Positions 31,892-40,283 of a stretch of DNA of 64,000 nt are shown here, in pieces (position 1 is the first letter of the stretch; each line of letters starts with the position of its first letter). Where the stretch lies: assembly GCF_018531465.1 (NCBI RefSeq), contig NZ_JAHDTF010000001.1, forward strand, positions 124,001 through 188,000, given 5' to 3'. The notes under the pieces were generated by a model. That model was given only the letters and a program-made list of their open reading frames with translations, was not told the origin of the DNA and did no database searches. The stretch comes from Sphaerisporangium fuscum (GTDB lineage Bacteria > Actinomycetota > Actinomycetes > Streptosporangiales > Streptosporangiaceae). Both the position numbers and the translations under genes were made by a program.

Positions 31892-32878
31892 GTGGCACAG
31901 CGCACAGATGTACTGGTCGTCGGGGCCGGCGTGGTCGGGCTGACCACGGCCGTGTGCCTGGCTGAGCAGGGGCTCGGGGTTCGGGTGCGGGCCGCCGAAC
32001 CGCCGCACCGCACCACCTCCGTCGTCGCGGCGGCCGTCCTCGGCGGCCCGGCCCTCGCCGACCCCTCCGACGCGCCGAACTGGCACCCGTACGAGACCAC
32101 CAAGAAGTGGCACGAGGAGGGCCTGGCGGAGTTCACCAAGCTGGCCGAGCAGCCGGAGACGGGCGTGCGTGTCACGCCGGGCCGCTGGGCGAGCAGGCCC
32201 GAGATCGAGGACACCTCCTGGACCCGGGAACTGCCCGGTTACCGCCCCTGCACCGCCGAGGAGCACCCCGGCTTCGCCTACGCGTTCTGGATGACGCTGC
32301 CCGTCGTCGACATGCCGCGCTACTTCGACTACCTGACCGGCCGGCTGGCCGCGGCGGGCGGCGAGATCGAGATCGCGGGCATCTCGTCGCTGGACGAGGT
32401 GACCGGTGAGGCCCCCGTCGTCGTCAACTGCACCGGAGCGTACGCCCAGAAGCTCGCCGGCGACCCGGAGATCCGCCCGATGCGCGGCCAGCACGTGATC
32501 GTCGAGAACCCGGGGCTGGACGACTACTTCTTCGAGTTCAGCCGCGGCCCGAAGCCCACCAGCTTCGTCCCGCACGGCGACCGGCTGATCTGCGGCGGCA
32601 CCGCCACCCGGGACGACTGGAGCCTCGAACCCGACCCCGCCCAGACCGAGGAGATCATCGCGCGCTGCGCCGCCGTCGAGCCGCGCATCGCCGAGGCGCG
32701 CGTCCTCGGGGTCGAGGTCGGCCTGCGCGCGGCCCGCCCGTCGATCCGGCTGGAGGAGGAGTCGTACGGCTCCACCCGCGTCATCCACAACTACGGCCAC
32801 AGCGGCGTCGGCGTCGGCATGTCGTGGGGATGCGCCCGCGAGGTCGGCCGGCTGGTCCAGCGCGCCGTCCGCAACTGA
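31892..32878 (+). CDS. D-amino-acid-oxidase-like FAD enzyme
   Basis: A 328-residue flavoprotein from GTG 31892 (GAGGAG eight bases upstream). The FAD dinucleotide motif VLVVGAGVVGLTTAVCLAEQ is at about residues 7-26; VVNCTGAYAQKLAGD, the MRGQHVIVENPG strand and the C-terminal NYGHSGVGVGMSWGCA are DAAO hallmarks. It should oxidise a D-amino acid, glycine or cyclic amine to an imine with O2 as acceptor. In this cluster it could act on a free or carrier-bound amino acid. Same strand as the ligase and ACP genes. Confidence 0.9.
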   Translation: MAQRTDVLVVGAGVVGLTTAVCLAEQGLGVRVRAAEPPHRTTSVVAAAVLGGPALADPSDAPNWHPYETTKKWHEEGLAEFTKLAEQPETGVRVTPGRWASRPEIEDTSWTRELPGYRPCTAEEHPGFAYAFWMTLPVVDMPRYFDYLTGRLAAAGGEIEIAGISSLDEVTGEAPVVVNCTGAYAQKLAGDPEIRPMRGQHVIVENPGLDDYFFEFSRGPKPTSFVPHGDRLICGGTATRDDWSLEPDPAQTEEIIARCAAVEPRIAEARVLGVEVGLRAARPSIRLEEESYGSTRVIHNYGHSGVGVGMSWGCAREVGRLVQRAVRN

Positions 32879-32902
32879 CCCACCCGCCACGAAGGAGTCG
32901 TC

Positions 32903-33817
32903 GTGTCCACCACTGACACCGCCGCCGGCGTCGCTGAGGCAGCGGCCGCCGGCACGACAGGCGCACAGGACCGCCGGGGCGTGCAGGCGCTGTCCCCCGG
33001 CGCCACCGCGCTGCTGAAAACGCTCGACGCGCTCTTCGAGGGCTGGGGCACGGACGCGGGCGCCGCCTCGATGATCATGCAGCCGCTGCTGCCCGTGGAG
33101 TCTCTGGCCCGGCTGGACTTCTACGACAACTTCCCCCACCAGGCGCTGCTGGCCGCCCCGCTCGACCTGGCGAAGCGGGACGGCACTCCGGGGGCGCGGC
33201 CGTCGTCCTTCGCGCCGGAGGCGCTCGAACCCGCCGTGCTCGGGCTGCCGTCGGCGGCCTGCTTCGCCGTCTACCTCTACCACGAGGGAAGGCAGGTGGC
33301 CGACGGCACGACGGTGACGGTGCTCGGCCGCTGCTTCCGGCGTGAGGAGTACTACGAGGGGCTGTCGCGGCTGCTCGGCTTCCACATGCGGGAGATCGTG
33401 GCGCTCGGGTCGCGGGAGTTCGTCCAGGCCCACCTGCGCCGCTTCGGCGACCGCATCACCGCCTTCTCGGAGGCCCTCGGGCTGCCGCTGCGCAAGGAGG
33501 CCGCCACCGACCCGTTCTACGACCGGGGCGGCCAGCGGGCGCTGCTGCAGAAGCTCTCACCGGTCAAGCACGAGTTCCTCGCCGGCGACCTCGCCATCGC
33601 CTCGCTGAACGTGCACCGCAACTTCTTCGGCGAGCGCTGCGACATCAGGCTGGAGGGCACCGGAGAGCCGGTGTACACCAGCTGCGCGGCCTTCGGGCTG
33701 GAACGGTGGCTGACGGTGCTGCACGAGCGGTACGGAAGCTGGGAGGCGGCGGTGGAGGCCGTGTGGGCGGCGGGAGAAGCGGTTCGGGAAGGAGACGGCG
33801 ATGCATCCCGGTCTTGA
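32903..33817 (+). CDS. Amino acid:[carrier protein] ligase (class II aaRS-like)
   Basis: A 304-residue protein like the catalytic core of seryl-tRNA synthetase but without a tRNA-binding arm. Features: RCFRREEYYEGLSRLLGFHM then REIVALGS (motif 2 region), DPFYDRGGQRALLQKL, IASLNVHRNFFGERCDI and TSCAAFGLERWLTVL (motif 3). These match stand-alone aa:CP ligases that load amino acids on the phosphopantetheine arm of a carrier protein instead of tRNA. It overlaps the ACP gene by 17 bases, its evident partner. The amino acid (Gly, Ala or other small one in known members) is not determinable. Confidence 0.88.
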   Translation: MSTTDTAAGVAEAAAAGTTGAQDRRGVQALSPGATALLKTLDALFEGWGTDAGAASMIMQPLLPVESLARLDFYDNFPHQALLAAPLDLAKRDGTPGARPSSFAPEALEPAVLGLPSAACFAVYLYHEGRQVADGTTVTVLGRCFRREEYYEGLSRLLGFHMREIVALGSREFVQAHLRRFGDRITAFSEALGLPLRKEAATDPFYDRGGQRALLQKLSPVKHEFLAGDLAIASLNVHRNFFGERCDIRLEGTGEPVYTSCAAFGLERWLTVLHERYGSWEAAVEAVWAAGEAVREGDGDASRS

Positions 33818-34055
33818 GCGCATCCGGCAGTGGGTCCTGGCCCGGCATCCCGACCTTGGTGAGCTCGGCCCCAACGAGGAGCTCATCGACAGCCGGCTGA
33901 TCGACAGCCTCGGCTTCGTCGAGTTCCTCGCCCTGGTGGAGGACGTCAGCGGGAGGAAGCTCGACATCGCCACCCTCGACATCGAGGACTTCCGCTCACT
34001 GTCGAGCATCGAGCGGTCCTTCTTGACCGGTCCCGATCCGGTGCCTCTCTCCTGA
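33801..34055 (+). CDS. Acyl carrier protein (PCP/ACP-like)
   Basis: An 84-residue acidic helical protein. Ser36 in IDSLGFVEFLALVEDV is the phosphopantetheine site (D-S-L pattern). RBS GGAGACGGCG precedes ATG 33801. Overlap with the aa:CP ligase gene indicates that it carries an activated amino acid. The two KASIII-like proteins and the reductase are candidate downstream enzymes. No phosphopantetheinyl transferase is in the window. Confidence 0.9.
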   Translation: MHPGLERIRQWVLARHPDLGELGPNEELIDSRLIDSLGFVEFLALVEDVSGRKLDIATLDIEDFRSLSSIERSFLTGPDPVPLS

Positions 34056-34073
34056 CCGCTTCCCCCGCCCGGA

Positions 34074-34101
34074 ACGCGCGCCGGCTCCCGGCGCGCGTTT
34101 T
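34074..34101. terminator. Terminator between convergent operons
   Basis: ACGCGCGCCGG (34074-34084) pairs with CCGGCGCGCGT (34088-34098) around CTC, followed by TTTT to 34101. It sits 19 bases after the ACP stop and before the minus-strand MIase-like gene, so it ends the plus-strand operon. A second pair of CCACCGGTGG palindromes lies at 34123-34145. Confidence 0.85.
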
Positions 34102-34163
34102 CCGTGTGCCGGCACGAGAACGCCACCGGTGGACGGCCACCGGTGGCGTACGTACGCGGTCGC

Positions 34164-34472
34164 TCAGCTCCCGGCCGTGCCGTTCCCCGCCGCCACGGGG
34201 TCGAACGCCGACGGGTCGATGAGCGGGTACACCTCGAACTCCAAGTGCGAGGCGACCGGGCTGGAGTACAGCACCGACATCAGCTCCTCGTGGGAGTCGA
34301 CGTCATAGATGTTGAGCCCGGCCGAGGCGCCCACCATGATGTACCGGTTCCGCAGCACCCCCTTGTCCACCAGGTCCTTGGTGTACTTGAACCCCTCGGC
34401 CAGCCGCTCGTTGAACTCCTCCGGGCTGATGCCGATCGGGGCCTTCTTCGCGATAACGGCGAACAACGCCAT
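34164..34472 (-). CDS. Muconolactone delta-isomerase-like small protein
   Basis: A 102-residue ferredoxin-like-fold protein, ATG 34472 preceded by AAGGAGGACG. FAVIAKKAPIGISPEEFNER, then GFKYTKDLVDKGVLRNRYIM and LNIYDVDSHEELMSVLYSSP are like MIase-family and YciI-like proteins, which isomerise lactones or act as small accessory enzymes. Longer minus-strand frames upstream are excluded by the ribosome site. It belongs to the minus-strand MFS-SDR-MIase group and is probably part of the same pathway. Confidence 0.78.
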   Translation of the reverse strand: MALFAVIAKKAPIGISPEEFNERLAEGFKYTKDLVDKGVLRNRYIMVGASAGLNIYDVDSHEELMSVLYSSPVASHLEFEVYPLIDPSAFDPVAAGNGTAGS

Positions 34473-34506
34473 CTCGTCCTCCTTGAAGTCGTCCTGCTGG
34501 TTGCGG

Positions 34507-35277
34507 CTAGCGGGTCGGCACCGCTCCGCCGTTGACGTTGATGACCTGGGCGGTGATGTGCCGGGCGGCGGGCGAGGCCAGGAAGCGCACGACACCGGCG
34601 ATGTCGTCCGGGTACCCGGCGCGGCCGACCATCGTCTCGGCCACGCGGGCGTTGTGGAACTCCTCGCTGCCGCGGTCGCCGAAGAACTCGGTGTCGGCGA
34701 TGTAGCCCGGCGCGACAACGTTCGAGGTGATGTCGCGGGCGCCGAGCTGCCTGGACAGGAAGAGGTTCCAGGAGTTGAGCGCGGCCTTGGCGGCGCCGTA
34801 CGACCCCGCGCCCCGGTCGGCGGCGAACGACCCGATGTGAACGACCGCGCCGCCGGACGCCAGGCGCCTGCTCAGGCCGGCCGTGGTGAGCACGGCGCTG
34901 AGGAGGTTGGCGTCGATGTTGGCCCGCCAGGCCGCCGCCAGGGCGGCGAGGTCGTCCGGTCCCTGGCCCGGCTGGCCGCCCAGCCCGACCGCGCCGAGAC
35001 GCCCGGCCGCGGCGTCCAGCTCGCGGTTGCCGCCCGCGTTGTTGACCAGGACGTCCACCTGGCCCGGCAGCCGGTCGCGCAGCACCTCAATCTGCACCGG
35101 GTCGGTGGCGTCGCAGACCACCGTGCTGACCCGGTCGCCGAGCTCGGCGCGTGCCTTGCTGAGCACGGCCTCGCGCCGGCCGGTGATGAAGACATGGGCG
35201 TCCTCGGCGGCGAACGCGGCGGCCACGGCCAGGCCGATGCCCGTCCCGCCGCCTGTGACGACAACCGTCCTGGTCAT
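34507..35277 (-). CDS. Short-chain dehydrogenase/reductase
   Basis: A 256-residue classical SDR: NAD(P) motif GGGTGIG at 9-15, NNAGG near 86-90, Ser in VVHIGSFAADRG and catalytic YGAAK (Tyr near 158, Lys near 162), ending in VINVNGGAVP. It should reduce a ketone or oxidise an alcohol with NAD(P). ATG overlaps the MFS stop by four bases, so it is in an operon with the transporter upstream and the MIase-like gene downstream. Confidence 0.93.
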   Translation of the reverse strand: MTRTVVVTGGGTGIGLAVAAAFAAEDAHVFITGRREAVLSKARAELGDRVSTVVCDATDPVQIEVLRDRLPGQVDVLVNNAGGNRELDAAAGRLGAVGLGGQPGQGPDDLAALAAAWRANIDANLLSAVLTTAGLSRRLASGGAVVHIGSFAADRGAGSYGAAKAALNSWNLFLSRQLGARDITSNVVAPGYIADTEFFGDRGSEEFHNARVAETMVGRAGYPDDIAGVVRFLASPAARHITAQVINVNGGAVPTR

Positions 35278-36500
35278 GTGAGGTTCTCCATTCGGGTTTC
35301 GGAGGGGGTGGGCCGCGTGGGGCCCGGACGGCTCGCACGGGCGAACCGGGCGCGGGCGACGGCGCCGACGATCGTCACGGGCAGCGTGACGGCGGCGGCT
35401 ATCGCGAAGAGGGTGCGGAAGTCACCGGCGGCGGCGAGGCCGCCCACGGCGGCGGTGCTGACGGCGGCCCCGGTGAACACCGAGGAGGCCACCAGGGACG
35501 CGGCCGTGCCCCGGACGTCGGGCGCGGACGCCTCGATCGTCCAGGTCTGCACGGTCGACTGCGCGACCGCGAGCGCCATGCCGGACAACAGGCTGGCCAC
35601 CAGGATCCCGGCGACCGACTGCGTGAGCGAGGGGACCAGGTAACCGACGCACAGAAGCAGGCACCCGCCGCCGAACATCGCGGCGGCCGGCACCTTGGAG
35701 TCGAGCGCCCGCACGATCAGCCCGCCGCCCACGGCCCCGAGGCCGTAGGAGCCGGTGACGACGCCGGCGAGCGCGACGCTGCTCCCGTGCACCTGGAGGG
35801 CGGCGCTGAAGAAGTTGTAGAAGCCCACCATCGCCGCTCCCTCCACGAACGCGAAGACCGTGAGGAAGCGGAACCACCCGCTGGAGAACACCTGGCCGAC
35901 GCGGCCGAGCGCGAACGGGCGGCTCGTGCCGGGGGGCAGCGACTCCGGCAGCCTGCCGTACAGCAGGCCGAGCACCAGCGCGAGCACCGAGACGAGCAGG
36001 ATGGCCGCCCGCCAGCTCAGCAGGTCGGTCAGGACGCCGGCGCTGACGGTCCCCGCCGCCACGCCGAGCGCCGAGACGGACATCAGACCCGCCATGGCGC
36101 GCTGGCGGCGTTCGAACGGCACCCGGTCGCCGATGTAGGCGACCGTCACCGGCACCAGCGCGGCGGCGAAGGCCCCGGCGAGCGCCCGTCCGGCGATCAG
36201 CAGGCCGATGTTCGGGGCGAGGGCGGCCAGCAGGTTCCCCGCGCACAGCCCGGCGAGCCCGACCCGCATCACCGGCACCCGCCCGACCGAGTCGGAGACG
36301 AGCCCGTAAATGGGCTGCATTATTCCGAACAGCAGGAGATACGCGGTGAGCGCCAGGGTGACGGTGGCGAGGTCGGCCCCGAAATGGGCGGCCACCGGCA
36401 CCAGCAGAGGCGTGATGAGGATCAGGTCGACGTCGATGACGAACCAGCCGGCGTACGGGAGAGCCAGACCGTTTTTCTCACGCGTTTGCAGCTGAGACAT
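35274..36500 (-). CDS. MFS exporter of the second cluster
   Basis: A 408-residue, 12-span MFS protein. MSQLQTREKNGLALPYAGWF is taken as the start (ATG 36500), since residues further upstream are charged and unconserved. Motif LVSDSVGRVPVMRVGL is the loop 2-3 signature, and VPFERRQRAMAGLMSVSALG the second half. It is the first gene of the minus-strand part of the cluster and the likely exporter of the product. Substrate unknown. Confidence 0.9.
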   Translation of the reverse strand: MSQLQTREKNGLALPYAGWFVIDVDLILITPLLVPVAAHFGADLATVTLALTAYLLLFGIMQPIYGLVSDSVGRVPVMRVGLAGLCAGNLLAALAPNIGLLIAGRALAGAFAAALVPVTVAYIGDRVPFERRQRAMAGLMSVSALGVAAGTVSAGVLTDLLSWRAAILLVSVLALVLGLLYGRLPESLPPGTSRPFALGRVGQVFSSGWFRFLTVFAFVEGAAMVGFYNFFSAALQVHGSSVALAGVVTGSYGLGAVGGGLIVRALDSKVPAAAMFGGGCLLLCVGYLVPSLTQSVAGILVASLLSGMALAVAQSTVQTWTIEASAPDVRGTAASLVASSVFTGAAVSTAAVGGLAAAGDFRTLFAIAAAVTLPVTIVGAVARARFARASRPGPTRPTPSETRMENLT

Positions 36501-36622
36501 CGCATTCCTAACTCGATCCGGGGGCCGGGTGGTCTGCGGCGCGGGCGCCGCCATCTGAGATCACGGCTTAATACCCCTGGCGCGGGCCGATGATCCCTGC
36601 GGACAATCTGCGATCGGCTTCG

Positions 36623-36652
36623 ATGTGAATTGTGCTGACCAGGGATTCACAT
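36623..36652. promoter_or_regulatory. Inverted repeat in the divergent MFS / StrR-like region
   Basis: ATGTGAAT (36623-36630) and ATTCACAT (36645-36652) form an exact inverted repeat with 14-base spacing in the 417-base gap between the divergent MFS and StrR-like genes. It differs from the StrR-type box at 22117. It may be an operator for another regulator. No other clear element was seen in this gap. Confidence 0.45.
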
Positions 36653-36917
36653 AGCAAGGGCGCGGGCGGGTCCAGGGGTCGATACGGGTGCGCGGCAGCG
36701 GTCATCCATGGCGTAACCGCAGGTCGGAACAGCCTGCCTCGCGCCGCCCGGAACGGAAGTGCGCAATCAGGAAGATGCGCGGCCACGTCCGGGACCTCAC
36801 GATGGATCCAAATGCTGTCCGCCGATCAAGCGCCCCGGACCGGCCCCGGTACGGCACTTCGATTCGGCATGCGGCGAAACGCGTGGGAACTGCTCAAAAG
36901 CGGGGAGATGTGTGTCG

Positions 36918-37973
36918 ATGCCGGCAAACAAATTCACGACGCCGCGAGACGCCGACTGCCCTATCGGATGCGCGGCCTCGGAGCGGACATCTTTGCCGGT
37001 GGCCCCCGCGGACGACCTGGACGATTACACGATAATGGCGATCAGCTCATTGTCCCCGGGCGAATCCCCTCGCCTTTCGGGCGAGGATCCCGAACACACC
37101 CGCCTGCTCGCCGAATCGGACGCCGAACTGCCGCCGATTCTCGTTCACCGCCCGACCCTGCGCGTCATCGACGGAATGCACCGGCTGCGGGCCGCCCTGC
37201 TGAGGGGCGAGGAGAAGATCAAGGTACGGTTCTTCGATGGCGACGAGGAGGCGGCGTTCGTCACGGCGGTCGAGTCGAACATCGCGCACGGCCTCCCCCT
37301 TTCCCTGGCCGACCGCGAGGCGGCGGCGGCCCGGATCCTGTCGTCCCACCCCCAGTGGTCGGACCGCGCGATCGCCGCGGTCACCGGCCTTTCGGCCAAG
37401 ACCGTCGACACGATCCGCCGCACCGCGACGGCGGGCATACCGCAACTGCACAGCCGCGTCGGGCGCGACGGCCGCGTGCGCCCGCTCAACAGCGCGGACG
37501 GCCGGCGGCGGGCCTGCGAGCTGTTCACCCTGTGCCCGGACGCGTCGCTGCGCAAGGTCGCCGAGCAGGCGGGGATCTCGCTCGGCACGGCCCGGGACGT
37601 ACGCCAGCGCATGCTCCGCGGCGAGGACCCGATCCCCGCGCAGCAGCGGGCCCGCGACGAGCGCCGCGAGCAGGCGCCGGCGGAGCACCGGCTCAGGCGG
37701 GTGGCCGCCGCCGGGCGGGTGGGCGGACCGAAGGACCCGGCGACGATCCTGCACCAGCTCCAGCGCGACCCCTCTGTCCGCTTCACCGACTCCGGGCGCA
37801 CGCTGCTGCGCTGGCTGAACGAGCACATGACCGGGGTCCGCGGCTGGGAGTCGCTCAGCGGCACCATGCCGTCCCACTGCGCCTACATGATCGCCGACCT
37901 GGCGTGCGCGATGGCCGAGGAATGGCTGGAGTTCGCCGAACACGTCCGCCACCGCGCCGAGACCACGGCCTGA
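36918..37973 (+). CDS. StrR/NovG-like ParB-domain transcriptional activator (copy 2)
   Basis: A 351-residue activator with the same layout as the one at 12907: ParB-like core SLSPGESPRLSGEDPEHTRL and VIDGMHRLRAALLRG (GMHRLRAA at 86-93), HGLPLSLADREAAA, HTH WSDRAIAAVTGLSAKTVDTI (147-168) and HTH LRKVAEQAGISLGTARDVRQ (211-232). ATG 36918 is used; GGGGAG lies ten bases upstream. It is divergent from the MFS/SDR/MIase operon and should recognise the NovG-type box at 22117. It is the probable pathway-specific activator of the second cluster. Confidence 0.9.
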   Translation: MPANKFTTPRDADCPIGCAASERTSLPVAPADDLDDYTIMAISSLSPGESPRLSGEDPEHTRLLAESDAELPPILVHRPTLRVIDGMHRLRAALLRGEEKIKVRFFDGDEEAAFVTAVESNIAHGLPLSLADREAAAARILSSHPQWSDRAIAAVTGLSAKTVDTIRRTATAGIPQLHSRVGRDGRVRPLNSADGRRRACELFTLCPDASLRKVAEQAGISLGTARDVRQRMLRGEDPIPAQQRARDERREQAPAEHRLRRVAAAGRVGGPKDPATILHQLQRDPSVRFTDSGRTLLRWLNEHMTGVRGWESLSGTMPSHCAYMIADLACAMAEEWLEFAEHVRHRAETTA

Positions 37974-38027
37974 GCCGCACGCCCGATTCGACAGCGACGG
38001 CCGCCTTCCGATAGGGATAGCGATCTT

Positions 38028-39521
38028 GTGTCCTTCTTCGACAGGGCTGGCGGGAAGATGCGGCGGCGTGACGGACGTGAGGTCCTACCGGTCAGGTGGC
38101 GGGCGTCGCTGACGCTGTGGGCGGTGGCCTTGGTCCTGACCAGCGTCCCCTATGTCGTCTTCCTGTTCGCCGACACCGAGTCGTACGGCTTCACAAGCTT
38201 CGGCGAGAGAGAGTGTCCAGGCTGGGAGCTGCAGTTCGAGCTCTCGTCGTACACCTGGTTCCTGTACGTGGTGCCGACGCCGGTGGTGGTGGCCGTCGCG
38301 TTCGCGGGGTGGGGGCTGCTCGCCCGCAAGGGATTCCGGCGATGGGGCCGCGCGCTCGGCTGGGCGGCCGGGATCCAGGTGGCACTGTACGGCGCGGTCG
38401 AATTCGCGCTCGCCGGCTTCGACGCCGTGGCCGCAGACGGCTGCGGACGCCAGTGGAGCATATTCCTCGATGCCGGATCGGCTCGCTGGCACCTCTACAA
38501 CTTCCTCATCGCCTTCCTGATCTTCCTCGCCGTGCGGGTACGCCACGCCGGCCCGCCACGCAGAGGGCCGTTCTCCCGTACGACCGCCGCGCTGGTCGCG
38601 TGCCTCGTGCCGGCCGTCCTGACCACGATGGACGCCGCGCCCGCCAAGGTCACGCGGGTGTCCTCCAAGGCGTGCGAGCCGTGGGAGATCGCCCGGTACG
38701 TACCTCAACAGCCGAAACCGGAACAGCGTGAGATCGCGTTCATCTGCACCTTCAGGCTGCAGCCGGCCTTACCCCGATCGCTCGCCCACGCGCCCGACCA
38801 AGAGTTGATCCTGTTCGGCCACCATCTCTGCGGGGTGATGCTCCGCGGTGGCCTCCAGGCCGAGGTGCTGCAGGAGGACTGGGAGATCGCCCCGAACTCG
38901 CCGGAGCTGACGCAGTCCCTGGCCTACCTCTGCCCGGAGGTGGATCGACGCCGGCGGCAGGAGGCCGAACAGAGCCGGCAGGAAGAGGAGCGGTTCGCCA
39001 CCACGGCCGAGCGGCGGTGCGCGTCGTCGCCCCCGCACCGGCCTCTGATCCGCCCGCTGGTCCGGGGGCGGGCGGCGATGTGGGCGGAGTGGGGAGGGCT
39101 CACCGCGTACGAGGCGGAGGGACCCTCCGAGGACCAGGCCGCTTTCGAGAACGCCTTCGGCAACCACCTGGCGGGCAGTGCGCCGGGTGCGCTCGCCATC
39201 CTCACCGCCGACGAGGCGATGCACGTGTGCGTCACAGTCGAGGCGTACGGGAAGCGGCCTCCGGTCGAGGTCAAGGGATGGGACAAGGTCGTCGAGATCC
39301 CCTACCGCAGCACCACCGGCCATCTGGTGCTGGAGGACGACGGCACGGCCAGGCTGCCCGACCTCGCGATCAGGGGCAGGGGGGGTTACCGGGTCCGCGT
39401 GCACGAACGCGGCGCGGAGGAGGCGATGGCGAGGGACGGCGATGCCCGCGAGGAATTCCTCGTCATCGTGTATCCCGGCGCCGCCAAGCGAACCACGGTC
39501 CTGAAGAAGGGGCGGGGGTGA
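38028..39521 (+). CDS. Unrecognised multi-span membrane protein
   Basis: A 497-residue protein from GTG 38028. Five hydrophobic spans lie in the first ~205 residues (for example ASLTLWAVALVLTSVPYVVF, WFLYVVPTPVVVAVAFAGWG, RALGWAAGIQVALYGAVEF). A large polar C-terminal part (about 210-497) has a charged helix RRRRQEAEQSRQEEERFATT and a possible beta-rich tail. I do not recognise the family. It follows the StrR-like gene by 54 bases on the same strand and may be co-transcribed, but nothing links it to biosynthesis. Confidence 0.7.
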   Translation: MSFFDRAGGKMRRRDGREVLPVRWRASLTLWAVALVLTSVPYVVFLFADTESYGFTSFGERECPGWELQFELSSYTWFLYVVPTPVVVAVAFAGWGLLARKGFRRWGRALGWAAGIQVALYGAVEFALAGFDAVAADGCGRQWSIFLDAGSARWHLYNFLIAFLIFLAVRVRHAGPPRRGPFSRTTAALVACLVPAVLTTMDAAPAKVTRVSSKACEPWEIARYVPQQPKPEQREIAFICTFRLQPALPRSLAHAPDQELILFGHHLCGVMLRGGLQAEVLQEDWEIAPNSPELTQSLAYLCPEVDRRRRQEAEQSRQEEERFATTAERRCASSPPHRPLIRPLVRGRAAMWAEWGGLTAYEAEGPSEDQAAFENAFGNHLAGSAPGALAILTADEAMHVCVTVEAYGKRPPVEVKGWDKVVEIPYRSTTGHLVLEDDGTARLPDLAIRGRGGYRVRVHERGAEEAMARDGDAREEFLVIVYPGAAKRTTVLKKGRG

Positions 39522-39533
39522 GCCGCCGCCCCT

Positions 39534-40040
39534 TCAGAACAGCGTTCCCCCGGTGAGGGCTCCTTCGAAGGTGAGGAGCCAGCGCTTTTTCTCGATGCCG
39601 CCGCCGTAGCCGGTCAGGTCGCCGGTGGAGCCGACGACGCGGTGGCAGGGGACGATGATGCCGATCGGGTTGCGGCCGTTGGCCAGGCCGACCGCCCGCA
39701 CCGCCGCGGGGTTCCCGAGGCGGCGGGCCAGCTCACCGTAGGTGATCGTCTCGCCGTAGGGGATGCGGCGCAGCTGCTCCCACACACGGCGCTGGAAGTC
39801 GGTGCCGATCAGCGTCATCGGCAGGTCGAACTCGGTGCGCCGCCCGGCGAAGTACTCGTCCAGCTGGGCGATGACCTCGGGGAACGGGGTGTCGTCGGGG
39901 TCGCCGAAGGTCTCCTCCGGGGGCCGGTGGCGTTGCCGCTCCATGTAGAGGCCCGCGAAGGTGCCGTCGACCGCGACGAGGGTGAGCGGGCCCATGGGGC
40001 TGTCCGTCACCGTGTGCGTGCGGCGTCCCGCCGATGTCAT
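39534..40040 (-). CDS. ogt: Methylated-DNA--protein-cysteine methyltransferase
   Basis: A 168-residue protein with the active-site motif IIVPCHRVVGSTG (Cys132), preceded by ANGRNPIG and FQRRVWEQLRRIPYGETITY, the standard Ogt/Ada C-terminal fold. It removes methyl groups from O6-methylguanine in DNA by irreversible transfer to Cys132. ATG 40040 was chosen; a TTG nine bases upstream is an alternative start. It is convergent with the membrane-protein gene and divergent from the pirin gene. Confidence 0.93.
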   Translation of the reverse strand: MTSAGRRTHTVTDSPMGPLTLVAVDGTFAGLYMERQRHRPPEETFGDPDDTPFPEVIAQLDEYFAGRRTEFDLPMTLIGTDFQRRVWEQLRRIPYGETITYGELARRLGNPAAVRAVGLANGRNPIGIIVPCHRVVGSTGDLTGYGGGIEKKRWLLTFEGALTGGTLF

Positions 40041-40283
40041 GACCGTCAAAGAAGATCCTTTCGCGCCCCGTGCCGGTGTGCCGGTCGCCGGCGTCCCCGC
40101 CTGATGCCCACGGGCGCGGGCTCGCCGGCCGGGCTGCCTGCTTGTTCCAGCATCGTCCCAGGCCGCCACCCCTGTCTGGCGGAAATCCGACCTTATCGTG
40201 CAGCCCCCGGGGGTCGGGAATGCCACGGACGCCCCTTATGTTTGCTCCGTCAGAAGTTGAAAGTTCAACCAGATGGAGGAGCC

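Noticed and set aside
30791..33433. 880-codon minus-strand open frame opposite the KASIII, DAAO and ligase genes
   Set aside because: It is a GC-skew shadow: Arg/Gly/Ala-rich product, no domain, and the opposite strand encodes several well-recognised enzymes.
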